Translations under genes and position numbers: made by a program
Part shown: positions 1 to 11,663 of the stretch, piece by piece
Layout: the number at the start of each line of letters is the position of its first letter
Position numbering within the stretch: position 1 is the first letter of the stretch
Assembly (NCBI RefSeq): GCF_000165425.1
Contig: NW_001799000.1
Span: 186,001-250,000, forward strand
Direction of reading: 5' to 3'
From: Paramecium tetraurelia
Taxonomy: Eukaryota > Ciliophora > Oligohymenophorea > Peniculida > Parameciidae
Length of the DNA stretch: 64,000 bases
Notes under the pieces: generated by a model
Told to the model about the DNA's origin: nothing
The model's database searches: none
The model's input: only the letters and a program-made list of their open reading frames with translations

Positions 1-3000
1 ATTCTCTTGTGTGCATAATTAATCCCCTTTAGAGTGTTCCAAGTAATCTAGACATAGTAATTAACCAAAGTAGATGTTGTTGTCTTCAAAGAATTGCAGA
101 ATAATTTTGCAGTCCAAAATTTCTATAAGGATTTTCCTCTTTTCTGTATGATAACCTAATAATGTAAGATATTTTTACATTGATTTTCATCTTCATTAGA
201 TATTACGAAATCATACATAATGTCTTACAGAAATAATTATTTGCTAAGATCTTATGCTTACTTTTCGATTTCATTTAAATCAATTCCTTGAGTATTCTTA
301 TGAAAAGTTCTGATGAACTCTTATGCCTTGTTTACATACCTTAATCTCTTTTTAATGGGCAACTTAGCTTGTATGTCCTCTAAATTCATTTCTGGACATT
401 AACTTAACGAAAATTGCGCTAGTTTCAACAGGATCTGAATCAATTATGGATGCACTTCATGATTGCCTTTCACAGCTTTGGCTAAGAATTGTTTCTTCTA
501 AAGTTATAATTTCTCTAAGTCATTATTGCATTATAAATCCATTTCTGGATTGTAATCGATGTATTAAATGAATTCTTTCAATTAATATTTAATAATATTG
601 TTAGCAATTGCTTCAGTTGCTTTGATGAGTTTAAATTGGTTTAAGAGTTGAAGAGATTCGATTAGAATTTCTTTCGTTTAAGCCTTACTCAAACCCTTGG
701 GAGGATTCAAATAGTATTAAATTAGATTGGTGAATTGCTAGATTAAATCCATAATGCAATTGCAATATTCATTGTTTGATTGATCCTTCTCTTATTATTG
801 ACATTTCTAAGCTAAAAATTAGACATAGAATTTGAAAGTGGCAAAAGGATACATATAATTTTAAAAGCATTGTGTCAAATAGGAATGATCAATGAGGAGG
901 GTAACTTCTTCTATCAATTTCAATGCCTCCAGTAATTAGTCTTGCAATTCTGGCTACAAATCCTTATAATAGAGGAAGATCTCCTTCTTCTCAAGTACTT
1001 TGTCAATAGTAATTTAAGGAGTCTTGGACAATTTTAGGATCCTCTTAATTTTTTCATGTATCTATTCATTTGGATTAAGTTTGATCAAATCTAATTAGTC
1101 AATGAGAACTCTTACTTTTTTAGGCAGCAAATGTCAATATTTCATCAAATAGGTTCGACACAAGACTGATCTTAAAATCTGAATCCGTAAAGTAATCAGG
1201 AAAATGATAATTCATATATTAAGCAGTCTCTCTGAATTTTGTTTTATCACTTTTAATAATATGGATCATTAATTATTTTAATGTCAAATTTCCAAGAGTG
1301 TCACCGCTAAGAACACTTTTAATTGATAATTCAAATAATTAAGTTTTGTTTTGATAGCTGTTAATAATATTCCTGATGCCTTACAACTCTCCAAAGAAAT
1401 AAATCAAAAATTGCAGCAGTTATTTAATTTATTTGCTATAAGAGTAGAGCACTTTCATTTAGTTCTAAAATAGATACAATATATACATATTCTACATCCA
1501 CATTTACACTAATAGCCAATGATTAATCTGAATAATTGGTGCTTCTTGAAATGTCTAATCTAGTACTTTATTCGAAAGTTTCATAGATGTACTTACTGAA
1601 TCCATTCTTATAATTCTGAAATTGTTTTTATTCTTCAATCTAGAGATCGTGTCTTTGATTCTTGACTTGTTGATAGTAATTAGGTTCATTTTCAAATAAT
1701 TTAATTAATTTTTCAATCTATTTGAATACAGTTTATAATTGTAAGAGTGAGTAACTCTCAATAGGTTTATTGCATTCCAAGTTATACACTTTTTCATTGA
1801 TGAATTTCTTGGTTGTAAGAGGAGCAATGATTTTCCAAATTAAAGATGTTGTGCTTGATACTTTCTTAGATTTTTGATTTCTTTCTTCACTAAGTAATGA
1901 ACGCTTAATCAAAGCAAAATACGCTTTGAGTGCTTTCTCTTTGATTATGGACCCTTTACGAACATAAACTAGACCAGTAACCCAGTTCGGAATCTTTTCA
2001 TTGTCATCGAAAAATTTTTGGATATTTTCTGAGTAATGTATTCTTTGAAATGCCTTCTGCAAATCTAATTAATATTGATGTTGAAGTTCAACATTGATAT
2101 AAAAATTCTATTCTTCTTGAATAATGATTTGCAAGATTTAGGCACAACTTTCTTCAATTCCAAATGCTCTGACCAATTTTTCAAGTGGGAATTCAGCATC
2201 TACTTAATCGATAAAATCGTAATGTGTAACCTTGATGGCAGTGAAGAAACAATCGATTGGTCTCATTCTGACAATGAATTCAATTGTGTGATCAGCAATA
2301 CAGATGAAATGTTCAGGTAGATTATAAAGTTAAGATTCATTAATATCAAAATGATTGAACAATCGATTCACAGTCATCTTTCCAATATTATAAGCGCTTT
2401 TTGGAATGCCATGACCATTTTGACCATGAAGATCGATTTTTTCAATTGCATCCTTAGAAGTATCCCTATAAATCGAATACTATATCTAATTATATGTATT
2501 GTATTTGGTGATCTGTTGTTCTAGGTTTCTAAAGTATTGGATATGTGCCATATCAAGAAATTGTGCAATGATATAGTTATCTAAATGAAACAGTGAGAGT
2601 TATTCCTCTTTGTATACTGATTTCAGAATTTAGTTTTATTGGATTGTCAACATTTCCTTCTGTTTGTATTGTGTTCTACTCTCATCCAAACAGACTCCAT
2701 ATGGAATCACCGTGTCTATTTTCATATAGGGATTTTTGACCTAGATAACTTAGAATTCTGGTTTTAATTTGATATATTATTAAAATTGAACAACATTAGA
2801 AATTGATATCCTTTATTTGTATTCATTGATCTCATTAATAGTTCTGTCTTATAATTCAAACTATAAATAAAGTTATAGTTAGTCTTTGGTTGTTATGATC
2901 AAGAGGATTTTGTTTGTTTAGTATTGTTTTTCGAAAAACACATGATAAAATTGGAGATTGTGATAATCATATCCATTTTTGAATTCTAGATTGGAATTAA

Positions 3001-3952
3001 ATAGAGAGGATTGTTTAATTGTGATTATTTCTTAAAAGAGTTCTCCTTGAAGTCCAATATCGTAGATGATGATGAATGTGTCTTCAACGTTTTCATCTTT
3101 ATCAAGTTTCTCGAATAAACCATAACAAATGTTGAATTCTTCTTGCACTTCCAATTAGATCAATCCTTGTTGAGATGACCAAGGAGTCAAGTCCTTGAAT
3201 ATCCTATTAAATTATTTTTTTATTTTTTCTTTCAATTAAGTAGTGTATTTTTGAGCTGAATCAATAGATTTACAGGTTAGAGTGCCTGAACTGCCTCCAT
3301 AAATTAAATTGTCTTGATAAAAAATGACTTAATTGATTATTTCTCCATTAACGTTGAAGCCCTATTTTAGCATTTAAAAATTGTCCAAATCTCCTGTAAA
3401 AGTGTACAAAAATATATAGAATTCAGAAGCGATTGCCATGGTCCATACATCATCTACCAATTGAAATCCAACGGCTGTGATATACTCTAAGTGATTAATT
3501 GATTGTTCTTTGAGTCTGATTGGAAATTTGTACTTCTTATCATCCTACAATAAAATAGAAATGTTTACAGTATTGTAGTAGTAATTTAGATCGTCCTGTT
3601 GAGGTGAAAAGAAATAGAATTGCATGGTTTTTTCTTTTACCACAAAGTAAAGAAAGCCATCTTAAATACCACTCAAAGAACAATTATCATCAATTCTTAT
3701 CTGTTCATGATGAAAATTAACAAAATGACCTTTGTACAATGGAATTGCTAAGTGAATTAGGGACAAATACATAAATTGTTGGGGAGATTGACAGTTTATT
3801 TACTTCCAAAAAGTGTGTTAATAGGACTGAAGGAAGTTGAAGATTTCTTGCTTTTCAGATCTTAGAAAAGTGCTTATTGTGTTTAAATCTTCGGTTTTGC
3901 ATGTAACATATTTATTTTAATTAAATATAATCAGGAATGATGAGTTTTACAT
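1..3952 (-). CDS. Nup155/Nup170-like nucleoporin, 3' part beyond window
   Basis: Inner-ring nuclear pore scaffold protein by family. The first ATG is at 3952, directly after an in-frame TGA, and the frame runs off the left edge without a stop. An N-terminal region with propeller-like strands includes a stretch reading IIIYDIGLQGELF, where Nup155 has its VIQVYDLG segment. The C-terminal half is alpha-helical; LPIKKRLRYVNKAQEF matches the family's QQRLEYIARAI helix. Introns seen include a 22-nt one near 1459-1480 and a 25-nt one near 1090-1115; both are needed to keep the frame. The ATG lies 22 nt inside the end of the upstream kinase-like gene; a later start at the MYLSLIHL segment (about 3755) is possible. 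The assignment rests on collinear matching from memory, not a database search. Confidence 0.65.
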
Positions 3953-5537
3953 GGCGCCTTTTCATAATCTAAGATGTTGCGCATTAAATATGAGACAGTC
4001 GGACACTCATCCACTTTAATATCACGAATATACTTACTTGAATCGTAGGTGTCACTTTGAATACTGAATCTTTTGGTTTATGATTTACTTGCTTCACCAT
4101 CACTGGCTTCCTTCAATTCAATGATTGTTTTTAGTGTGGGTAACCCTTAACGTTGATTGTGTGGTCTTGCTTTCTGCTTAGCATTTACAAACCATTAATG
4201 TGTGAGAGCATCAGATAAGGAGCAATTAGACAATAATTTTTTTATCAGATCCAATTGACTTGATGAAAAGACGTGTACAAACTATTAATCTGGAGTCTTC
4301 ATCTCTAAATAAATATTAATATTCAACATGTTAAGACCTCGATGGTTTCATCAATCAACTCATATTTTATTACCAACTCCTTCATGTACCTTAAAAACAA
4401 TTTGTAAGGGTCACTTTTTCGCTATTATTATTAATGTGCATACTTTCAAATCTTAGTTTATTTTAGTGTAAAATGTAATGATATAAAGTAGAACTCCTAA
4501 TTGGTAGAGATCAGAATGTATCCCAGGGGTTTAATTTTCTTCAAAACCACTCCAATAATACTTGTTCAGATTGACCCATTTCAAATATTCACTTATGTCT
4601 TCTCCTTATTTGAAAGGCTAACAAATTAATTAATTCTTATACATAGTATATAAATCCAATTACTGCAATCTCTAAGGACTGACTTTCTCTATTGATTAAT
4701 ATATTTAATGCATTGATATTTCCGTGATATGCCTAGTGTTCATTCAAATAGCGTAACAATAGTAGGATTTAGTAAATCAACTAAATTTATATATATTGGA
4801 TCATACTGTAGCAACTTAAACCTCCATAAATTAAATGTTCTCTAATAAGAAATTAAACACTGGTTCGCCTTCAAACCGTTCTGTAATCATGACATAGTTG
4901 TTGGTGTCCTCGTAGATCCTCTTTATTTTGAGTATTGAGTGATTCTTGCTCTCGTGCAACAAGCCAAAAGTATGCTCTAGAAAGGGTTGCTATTTGTTGA
5001 TGATGTAGGCAGAAAACTATTGTCGGTTCTTGCATTCATAGATTTCGTTACTTTTTTCTTGATGATGGAGTAGAAGTCCTGGAATAATTGTTCCTGTAGA
5101 CGATATTTGACTAGTAAGTTTTTCATGATACAAAATTGCTTAATCTGATTGTACCAATGTTTTTGGACGTCGAAACTGCTGAAGAAGAGCATGAGGTCAT
5201 TGCCCAGGAGGAGAAGGTAACACTTTTTATTATTGTGGATCAGTTGTTTCCTCTTGATTTAATATTGGGAAAGCTGGATGTAATGCGTATCTATTTTCAG
5301 AACATTAGGAAACAGGGTGCATTATTCTTTGATTATCACTCCGTCGAACATCACAGTTAGATTCTGGTTGAGAAGGACCTATGTGAGTCTGGGTTGATGA
5401 TTCCATTCCTTCTGGTGCTGACTGGCGATCAAACTTAAGGCCAGATTCTTGAACTCGTTGTAGTCAAAGTTGTCTTCCTGTCGATGTCCAAATTCACTGG
5501 TATTTGTTCTTGAGGGTCTGGTCATAAAGTTCTGCAT
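3931..5537 (-). CDS. PH-like domain plus degenerate protein kinase (pseudokinase)
   Basis: About 487 aa after removal of five micro-introns (35, 26, 25, 22 and 35 nt), which makes the frame sum correctly. Residues about 40-150 look PH-like and are followed by a kinase fold: RIYEDTNNYVMITERFEGE is the hinge strand, SDLYQLGVLLYII is subdomain IX, and LLSNCSLSDALTHQWF is the usual kinase C-terminus. Catalytic motifs are degenerate. The glycine loop has no glycines, the VAIK strand reads SAYIINK, HRD reads HGN, and DFG reads IGF. Activity is therefore unlikely; a scaffolding or regulatory role is inference. The start codon lies 8 bp from the divergent ATG of the next gene. The family resembles the large CAMK-like kinase set of Paramecium. 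The last intron's acceptor (TTTAGAG) is uncertain. Confidence 0.75.
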
Positions 5538-5545
5538 TTTAATTA

Positions 5546-6029
5546 ATGTTTATTTGTTGTGGGAAGAAATAAAAAATTGAAATTGCAAACTTGAGATCGC
5601 AGCCGTTGCAGAGTGTGAAGATGCAATTGCAGGAGGACAGCATCGATGCCAAATTCGAATTTCATTTAGATGTATATGAATAGTGTAAGTTCGTAGAAAT
5701 TCTAATGGAAATTGATCAGGGATGCAACAGGGGAAGAGTTGGTCAGACAATAACAGAAACAGAAGGAGAAGGAGCGATTGAAATTGGAATAGTAGCAGAA
5801 GTTGTAGAAGGAAGATGAGGAATTGCAGAGGTTGTAGAGTTAAATTGAATAACAAACATTTGTTTAAAAGGAGAAGAAGTAATTGCACGATTAATTGAAT
5901 GACCTTTTCACGAAGTTGAAAAAGGACTATTTGATCACTTAGATCAAGAATGAGTTGCTGAAGAAGATGATAGAAGATGATAAAAAACAGATGGGTGAGA
6001 TCACAAACTACGAGTTTGCTAAAAGTTGA
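5546..6029 (+). CDS. Small coiled-coil protein
   Basis: 152 aa from ATG 5546, with one 25-nt intron at 5672-5696 (GTATATGAAT...TTCGTAG) that joins two reading frames. The C-terminal two thirds is rich in Q, K, E and L in heptad-like spacing (for example RQQQKQKEKERLKLEQQQ) and predicts a long coiled coil. No family was recognised. A second in-frame ATG at 5621 would give a 127-aa protein and leave more room for the promoter of the divergent kinase-like gene. The function is unknown; a cytoskeletal or basal-body role would be typical for such proteins, but nothing here shows it. Confidence 0.6.
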
Positions 6030-6186
6030 ATTCGTTTTATTTTATATTATAAAACTTAGAAATCTAACATAATTTAAGAAATTGAGAAGCGAACACATAG
6101 TATTAAATATAAACAGAGAATAAAATAATTTCTGGCTTTATTTTTCAGAATCGTGATGTTCATTTATATAAATTTTATTAAAAGAT

Positions 6187-8197
6187 ATGAATAAATAACG
6201 CAAGACACAATTGGAGGAATTGCAAGAGAAGGAGAGTAGCTTTGGTAGAGTGTTCAAAGTGGCTGGTCCATGTAATCGCTGTTCATTAATTTAATAGTGG
6301 TCGTTGCAGAGAAGATGGCAGGAGCTAAGATGTTTGAGTTAGTGAAAGTAGGTTGGGACAAATTGGTTGGTGAAATCATTAAATTAGAAGGAGATAATGC
6401 ATCTATTCAATGTTATGAAGATACATGTACTCACATTACGTAAATATGATTAGCTGGTTTGACAGTGGGTGATCCTGTGATGAGAACAAAGTCTCCTCTT
6501 TCAGTCGAATTAGGACCAGGTAATAATGACTAAATATCTAGGTATTTTGACCTAAATTTTCGATGGAATTTAAAGACCATTATAAGTCATAGCAGAATAA
6601 TCATCTTCCATTTTTGTGCCCAGAGGTGTTGATATTCCAGCACTGGATCAAGATAGAATCTGGGAATTCAAACCATCTTCACTAGTCAAAGTAGGTTCAA
6701 TGATCTCTGGAGGTGACATCTATGGATCAGTCTTTGAAAACAATCTTTTCGATGAGCACAAGATCTTGACAGCCCCCAGAGTCTAAGGCAGAGTCACTTA
6801 CATTGCACCTGAGGGCAATTACACACTAAAAGACAAAGTTCTAGAAGTAGAATTGGATGGCAAGAAACATCAATATGGAATGAGTCACTTCTGGCCTGTC
6901 AGACAACCCAGACCCATCATTGAGAAATTGTAAGGTAATACACCACTCCTTACTGGATAAAGAGTACCTTGATGCACTCTATCCATCAGTCTTGGGAGGT
7001 ACTTGCTGTATTCCAGGAGCATTTGGATGTGGCAAGACTTGTATTTCTTAAGCACTCTCTAAATATTCAAATTCTGAATGTATCATTTACGTTGGATGTG
7101 GAGAAAGAGGAAATGAGATGGCTGAAGTGCTCAGTGAATTCCCAGAATTGACTATTCAAATGAAGGGCAAGGAAGAAAACATTATGTAACGTACTTGTTT
7201 GGTTGCTAACACTTCCAATATGCCAGTCGCTGCCAGAGAAGCCTCCATCTACACAGGAATTACATTGGCAGAATATTTCAGAGATATGGGTTTCAATGTG
7301 TCTATGATGGCTGATTCTACTTCCAGATGGGCAGAAGCCTTGAGAGAAATCTCTGGTAGATTGGCAGAAATGCCTGCAGATCAAGGTTATCCTGCTTATT
7401 TGGCATCTAAACTCGCTCAATTCTACGAAAGAGCCGGAAGAGTCAGATGCAGAGGTTCACCTGACAGAGAAGGATCCATTACTATTGTCGGTGCTGTGTC
7501 ACCTCCAGGAGGAGTATTAATATATTTATTATCCTTAGGATTTCACAGATCCTGTTACTACTGCCACTCTTACAATTGTCTAGGTCTTTTGGGGATTGGA
7601 TAAGAAATTAGCACAAAGAAAGCATTTCCCATCTGTCAATTGGACCATTTCCAATTCCAATTATGAAAAGATTCTTGAACCATATTTCAATGCCTTTGAT
7701 CCAGAGTTTTCTCATTTGAGAGTTATGTTCAAATAGATCCTACATGAAGAATCAGAATTAAATGAAATTGTCCAATTGGTCAGGTAGAGATTCCCTTTCA
7801 GAAGATCAAAAGTTGTCATTGGAAGTATTACTTTACCAATATCTTCTTAGATTGCTAAAATTATCAGAGAAGATTTCTTATAACAAGATGCTTTCAGTAA
7901 ATATGATTACAATTGTCCACTTTACAAAACTATTGGTATGATGAGATGCATCGTTTCCTTCTTTGAATGTGGTAAAAAGGCCATTCTTGAATCTTCAGGA
8001 GATGCTAAAATTACTTGGAATATCATATTGAATCAAACTAAGCCTCAATTTGTCAAGCTATCATAGATGAAATTTGAGGTATTAACTTTATTATATTATT
8101 ATAGGATCCAAAATAACCAAAATAAGAATTAATGAATTATTTCACTAAGTTTGTTGATGAAATTAAGTCAGCATTTAGAAATTTAACAGATAAATGA
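6187..8197 (+). CDS. V-type ATPase catalytic subunit A, frame broken twice (possible pseudogene)
   Basis: Catalytic A subunit of the vacuolar proton pump. The family signature is unmistakable: AGLT-like region [11 protein letters not shown]-loop [41 protein letters not shown] and [16 protein letters not shown]. Five micro-introns (26, 27, 22, 25 and 26 nt) fit cleanly, plus a sixth of 26 nt at 7825-7850. Two single-base excesses break the frame relative to the conserved protein: one in the CC at 6967-6968 (after LLTGQRV) and one near 7782 (after EIVQLV). Removing both bases and the six introns gives a total divisible by three (about 618 aa). The first break brings TGA into frame at once. It could be a recently decayed duplicate of a multi-copy gene, or assembly indels. 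Amino-acid conservation elsewhere is high. Confidence 0.85.
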
Positions 8198-8603
8198 GTA
8201 TTATTAACATTACATAAACAATTATTATTATATTCTCAAATGTATAAATCAAAAACAAAATTTTATCTACCAAGAATATTCCGTGTTACTCTCTTTTTTA
8301 AATAAAATTAAATTGAGTTATTCATTTTCGTTCTTCTTATCTTTTCATGTTCTAACTAAAATTACAATGTTTGTAAAATATTTAAAATTAACTTCGAAGA
8401 TTAAGAGGTATGCTAATATTTTTAGTAAGACAAAATCAAATACAATTTAAAAACTTAAATAACTTTTAATTTAAATTGACTACATTCACATTCTACTCAT
8501 ATTCATTATAATTTAAAAATATGCATCAGCGATAAATTATTAAAAATATTAACATTCATAAACATTTACATTTTTAGTATAACTATTACAACTTTATTTA
8601 ATT
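8198..8603. other. Gap between convergent genes
   Basis: Very AT-rich sequence between the convergent 3' ends of the V-ATPase subunit copy and the small acylated-protein gene. I see no convincing reading frame, tRNA or repeat in it. Confidence 0.5.
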
Positions 8604-9044
8604 TCACACATCATCGAATCTCACCTTCTTTTAATTCTAATTTAGATGAGCCTGGTTGTGAAATATACTATATTTTGTTTCTTTCTTCAAGATAGTCTTT
8701 TTAGATTCTATTGAAATTATTTCATAAGAACTATTCTTTACTGGTATGTCTTTTATAGCATTTTCTGATAATTCAATTGAATTTACTCTATCCAGATCTC
8801 CTGTTAATACCTAAATTACTAATGTGCTAGCAGCCATTCTATTATATTCCTTTCCAGTATCATCTATGATATATGATAATTAATTTTAATAAGATGGTTT
8901 TCTGTTATTTTGCTTATTCTAATCATTACCGCTTATAGAAGGGTTTTTATATAATTTTCCAACTCTCTTCTTTTATTTATTTTTTTGTTGCAACATTAAC
9001 TCTACTTTTTCATCCCCTTAAGCCAAACAACAGCTTGATCCCAT
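8604..9044 (-). CDS. Small MGSSCC protein, predicted N-myristoylated and palmitoylated
   Basis: Single exon of 146 aa ending at TGA. The N-terminus reads MGSSCCLAQGDEK: Gly2 with Ser near position 6 suits N-myristoylation, and the adjacent cysteines suit palmitoylation. The protein would then sit on membranes, plausibly ciliary or cell-surface (inference). The rest is basic and polar with no recognised domain; a segment ASTLVIQVLTGDLDRVNSI is the most ordered-looking part. The upstream flank (9045-9120) is extremely AT-rich. Confidence 0.65.
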
Positions 9045-10309
9045 TAGTATTTATATTAAAATAAATTATATTTCCCTCTATTGAAAATTTCTATTGCAAA
9101 TATCAAAACTCTGCAATTTAAAATATATTTTTATATATATACAATATTTTTTCTTAAAAGAAAATATTCATAAAAATATACTAAAATCAAAAATTTTAGC
9201 TATTCTATTCCTCCATTAATTAAAAAATATAAAATGAAAAAACTACACCTTCTTTCACTTCAAAAAACAATAAAATTGCTTTATTATTATGCTTTAAGAC
9301 AAATCACTCTGAATGAGTCGGTTTTACATATAAATTAGTTCAAAATTCTGCAGATCAATTCATAATTATTACAATCTTAATTTTAGCATTTCATTCTGGG
9401 GGAAATAAGGTTAGTATCTCCTTGTACAATTTAGCATGCTTGACTCCTCAGTTCACTTAAAATTACCTAAGGTTAGATTAAAAACAAATTATTTTCCAAA
9501 AATATATTCTCTTATTTATAATCTAATTGTATAATAACGGTTTAAAAAGTAAAAATATGCAGCTTCAATTTTCTATTGCTAATTCAAGAATAGAATTTCT
9601 CTTGATCTTTGAAAACATTAAATCAAATATAATTTAAGAATTTTGTAAAATTTGATTATATTATAAACTTCATCACCCAGGCCTCAGGTTTATTATGGAC
9701 TATATCGTTTTAGTTGAGTAATATCACCTAATGTAAGAACAAATAGATATTTGATTAAAATACTATAAATCCTATCAATACTCACGTTATTTTCAAATAA
9801 ATATCAAGTCACATAACTTAAATCACTCAAGTTTGAGCTTTTACAGATCATAATATATGTTAGTGAATAGAAAATGACTGGAATTTTACAATCATACTTT
9901 GTACAATTGTTATAATGACTATTAATTCATTGTCAATATAAATGAGTCTTTAAAGTTTATTAAAAAATTTTATAAATTAAAATAATTTATAACTCATTTA
10001 CAAAAAATTATTCTTTACATCATTTGCCTTTTTCTATTAATCCATCCTTTTTATATCTGGTTTTCTCAATATTTTATATTTATAATTGGATATCTTAACC
10101 CTCTTTAGCATCAATTATCGATTTCTCTCTTTAAACTGACAGATTTTTATTTCAACTTAATGCCTAATTTATTATATATTAGATGGAACGGAAAGAGTTC
10201 TTTAAATTGGTTGATTAATTTTAATACAGGAAGTTAATTATAATATAAAATATCTTATTTGGTCAAATGTTATTTTAACATAATAAATTCTTTTAATTTC
10301 AATAATTTA
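9045..10309. other. Sparse region, mostly without genes
   Basis: A 1.2-kb stretch without a firm gene, long for a Paramecium-like genome. On the minus strand the frame of the gene at 10310-10675 stays open beyond its TGA to another TGA at 9848-9850 (153 codons, no useful upstream ATG); this may be chance, a lost 3' exon or a decayed gene. Less AT-rich patches at 9290-9480 and 9660-9700 could hold a small RNA, but I found no tRNA arms or convincing snoRNA boxes. Confidence 0.4.
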
Positions 10310-10675
10310 TCATGAAAAGTAAATTTTTTATTCTCCTTATTTTTATTCTATGGTTTTATTTTTAATATTCGAAGCCCATTTTCTAGGATCTTCCAGATAC
10401 TCCATTCTAAGTTGTTGTAATCTATCGGGATTAAACCTATTGACTGTTGTCTTTGGATTTCCCCAATAAAAATGAGAATGCATTGAAAACTTGAAGACTT
10501 AGGTTCTAATGTATACTCTTAAGAATACATATAATTTATATAATAAAATTTATAATATAAAAACTAATAAAATTGAATTATATTCTTTCAAAGCCTGCTT
10601 TATTTAATTTATTTTCAAGTGTTAAACAGAATCAATGGTATATTAGAACTTTAAATAATAAAAATATTTCTTCAT
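10310..10675 (-). CDS. Small protein with one membrane helix
   Basis: Single open frame of 121 aa. A hydrophobic stretch in the middle (about residues 38-58, including ILLVFILQILLYKLYVF) could be one transmembrane helix. The C-terminal half is hydrophilic and looks coding, with HSHFYWGNPKTTVNRF and RLQQLRMEYLEDPRKW. Small proteins of this shape occur among ciliate mitochondrial respiratory subunits, but this is only a resemblance. An internal ATG at 10483 would leave just the 57-aa C-terminal half. No relative was identified. Confidence 0.45.
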
Positions 10676-10883
10676 GAAAAAGTCTTACGACACTTGAGGG
10701 AATAAGTTATATTTCATATATTAGATGCATTGTGGAACATTAGGAAGATTAGAATAATGAAAATAAAAAGCAATAAAATAATAAAATTAATATTTCTATA
10801 TAGAGCATAAAGGTTGTAAAATGTCAAAGAATTTTGAAAGGATGTTATTGCAAATAATAATTATAATCAATACTAGATTCTAT

Positions 10884-11359
10884 TCATTCATTTAAAACCA
10901 TTTTGGATAACTTTCGTAATTCCTACATATATAAATCTGTAGCCGCATAGCTTTATCCTTTTAACGCTCTGGCTAAATCCTAAATTATTTCGACAGGCAC
11001 GATTTCATTTAGAGTTTTTTTGGGTATATTCAGACTAAATAATAATTAAACCAACTCATATACCTAGAATTAACATTACCCATATCAATACTAGATCTTT
11101 GAAATGACAATCTACCTGGTGAGTGTTTGGAGTATTGCTTAATTCGTATAGGAGATTGTTATTATTGATTTTTGTATGCTTTTGGTGATTAACTATTTCT
11201 GAAAATGGATTGATGAGGATTCAATTAAGATTCCTTAGCTTTTTGAAGTACAGTTTTTTGATTGTCAAATTTGGAGGAAAACTTCTCTCTAACATCTTTT
11301 CTGAACATATCCAACTCTGCATATTTCTGATTAGTCAAAATAAAGGATCCCTAATGCAT
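10884..11359 (-). CDS. Small basic hypothetical protein, one micro-intron
   Basis: 148 aa. A 29-nt intron (GTATATGAGT...TTATTTAG, near 11035-11063) joins two frames exactly. The N-terminal part is charged (DMFRKDVREKFSSKFDNQK), the middle is rich in Ser, Gln and Lys, and the C-terminus holds a helix-like block NEIVPVEIIQDLARALKGQ followed by SYAATDLYMQELRKLSKM. No family was recognised. The C-terminal block looks like a conserved interaction helix. Confidence rests on frame continuity across the intron and amino-acid composition. Confidence 0.6.
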
Positions 11360-11663
11360 AGTTTAATAATAATATATAAATATATTAACAGATAAATATA
11401 TTATTTATTTTTAAGTAATGGACTGAGGTATAATGTGGAGTCCATGCGAGTAATTTGGACTCGTATTATTAAACAAATCTAAGATGAAGAAATGATTAAA
11501 TAGAATCAATTAATTTGATAAATTTTATGTAAATTTGTAATAATACATTGAGGTGATAAAAGTTCTTGTTTCACTATCCTGATTTCATTTAAATATTACT
11601 TAAGTATGAGGTGCAAGGGTATTTTAAAGGGAATTAAGAAATTCGTTTTTATTAATTTCTAAA
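11360..11663. promoter_or_regulatory. Divergent intergenic region
   Basis: About 300 bp between the starts of the small basic protein (minus) and the trichocyst-matrix-like gene (plus), so it should contain both promoters. It is AT-rich and no specific motif can be named. Confidence 0.35.

Noticed and set aside
5550-5888. Leu-rich minus-strand ORF
   Set aside because: Antisense of the Gln/Lys/Glu coiled-coil gene; poly-Leu is the expected shadow of CAG/GAA-rich codons.
7067-7420. Minus-strand ORF of 117 codons
   Set aside because: Antisense shadow of the strongly conserved V-ATPase subunit.
9640-9710. Possible C/D-box small RNA (GTGATGAAG on the minus strand)
   Set aside because: No D box in the right place and no terminal stem; too little to call.
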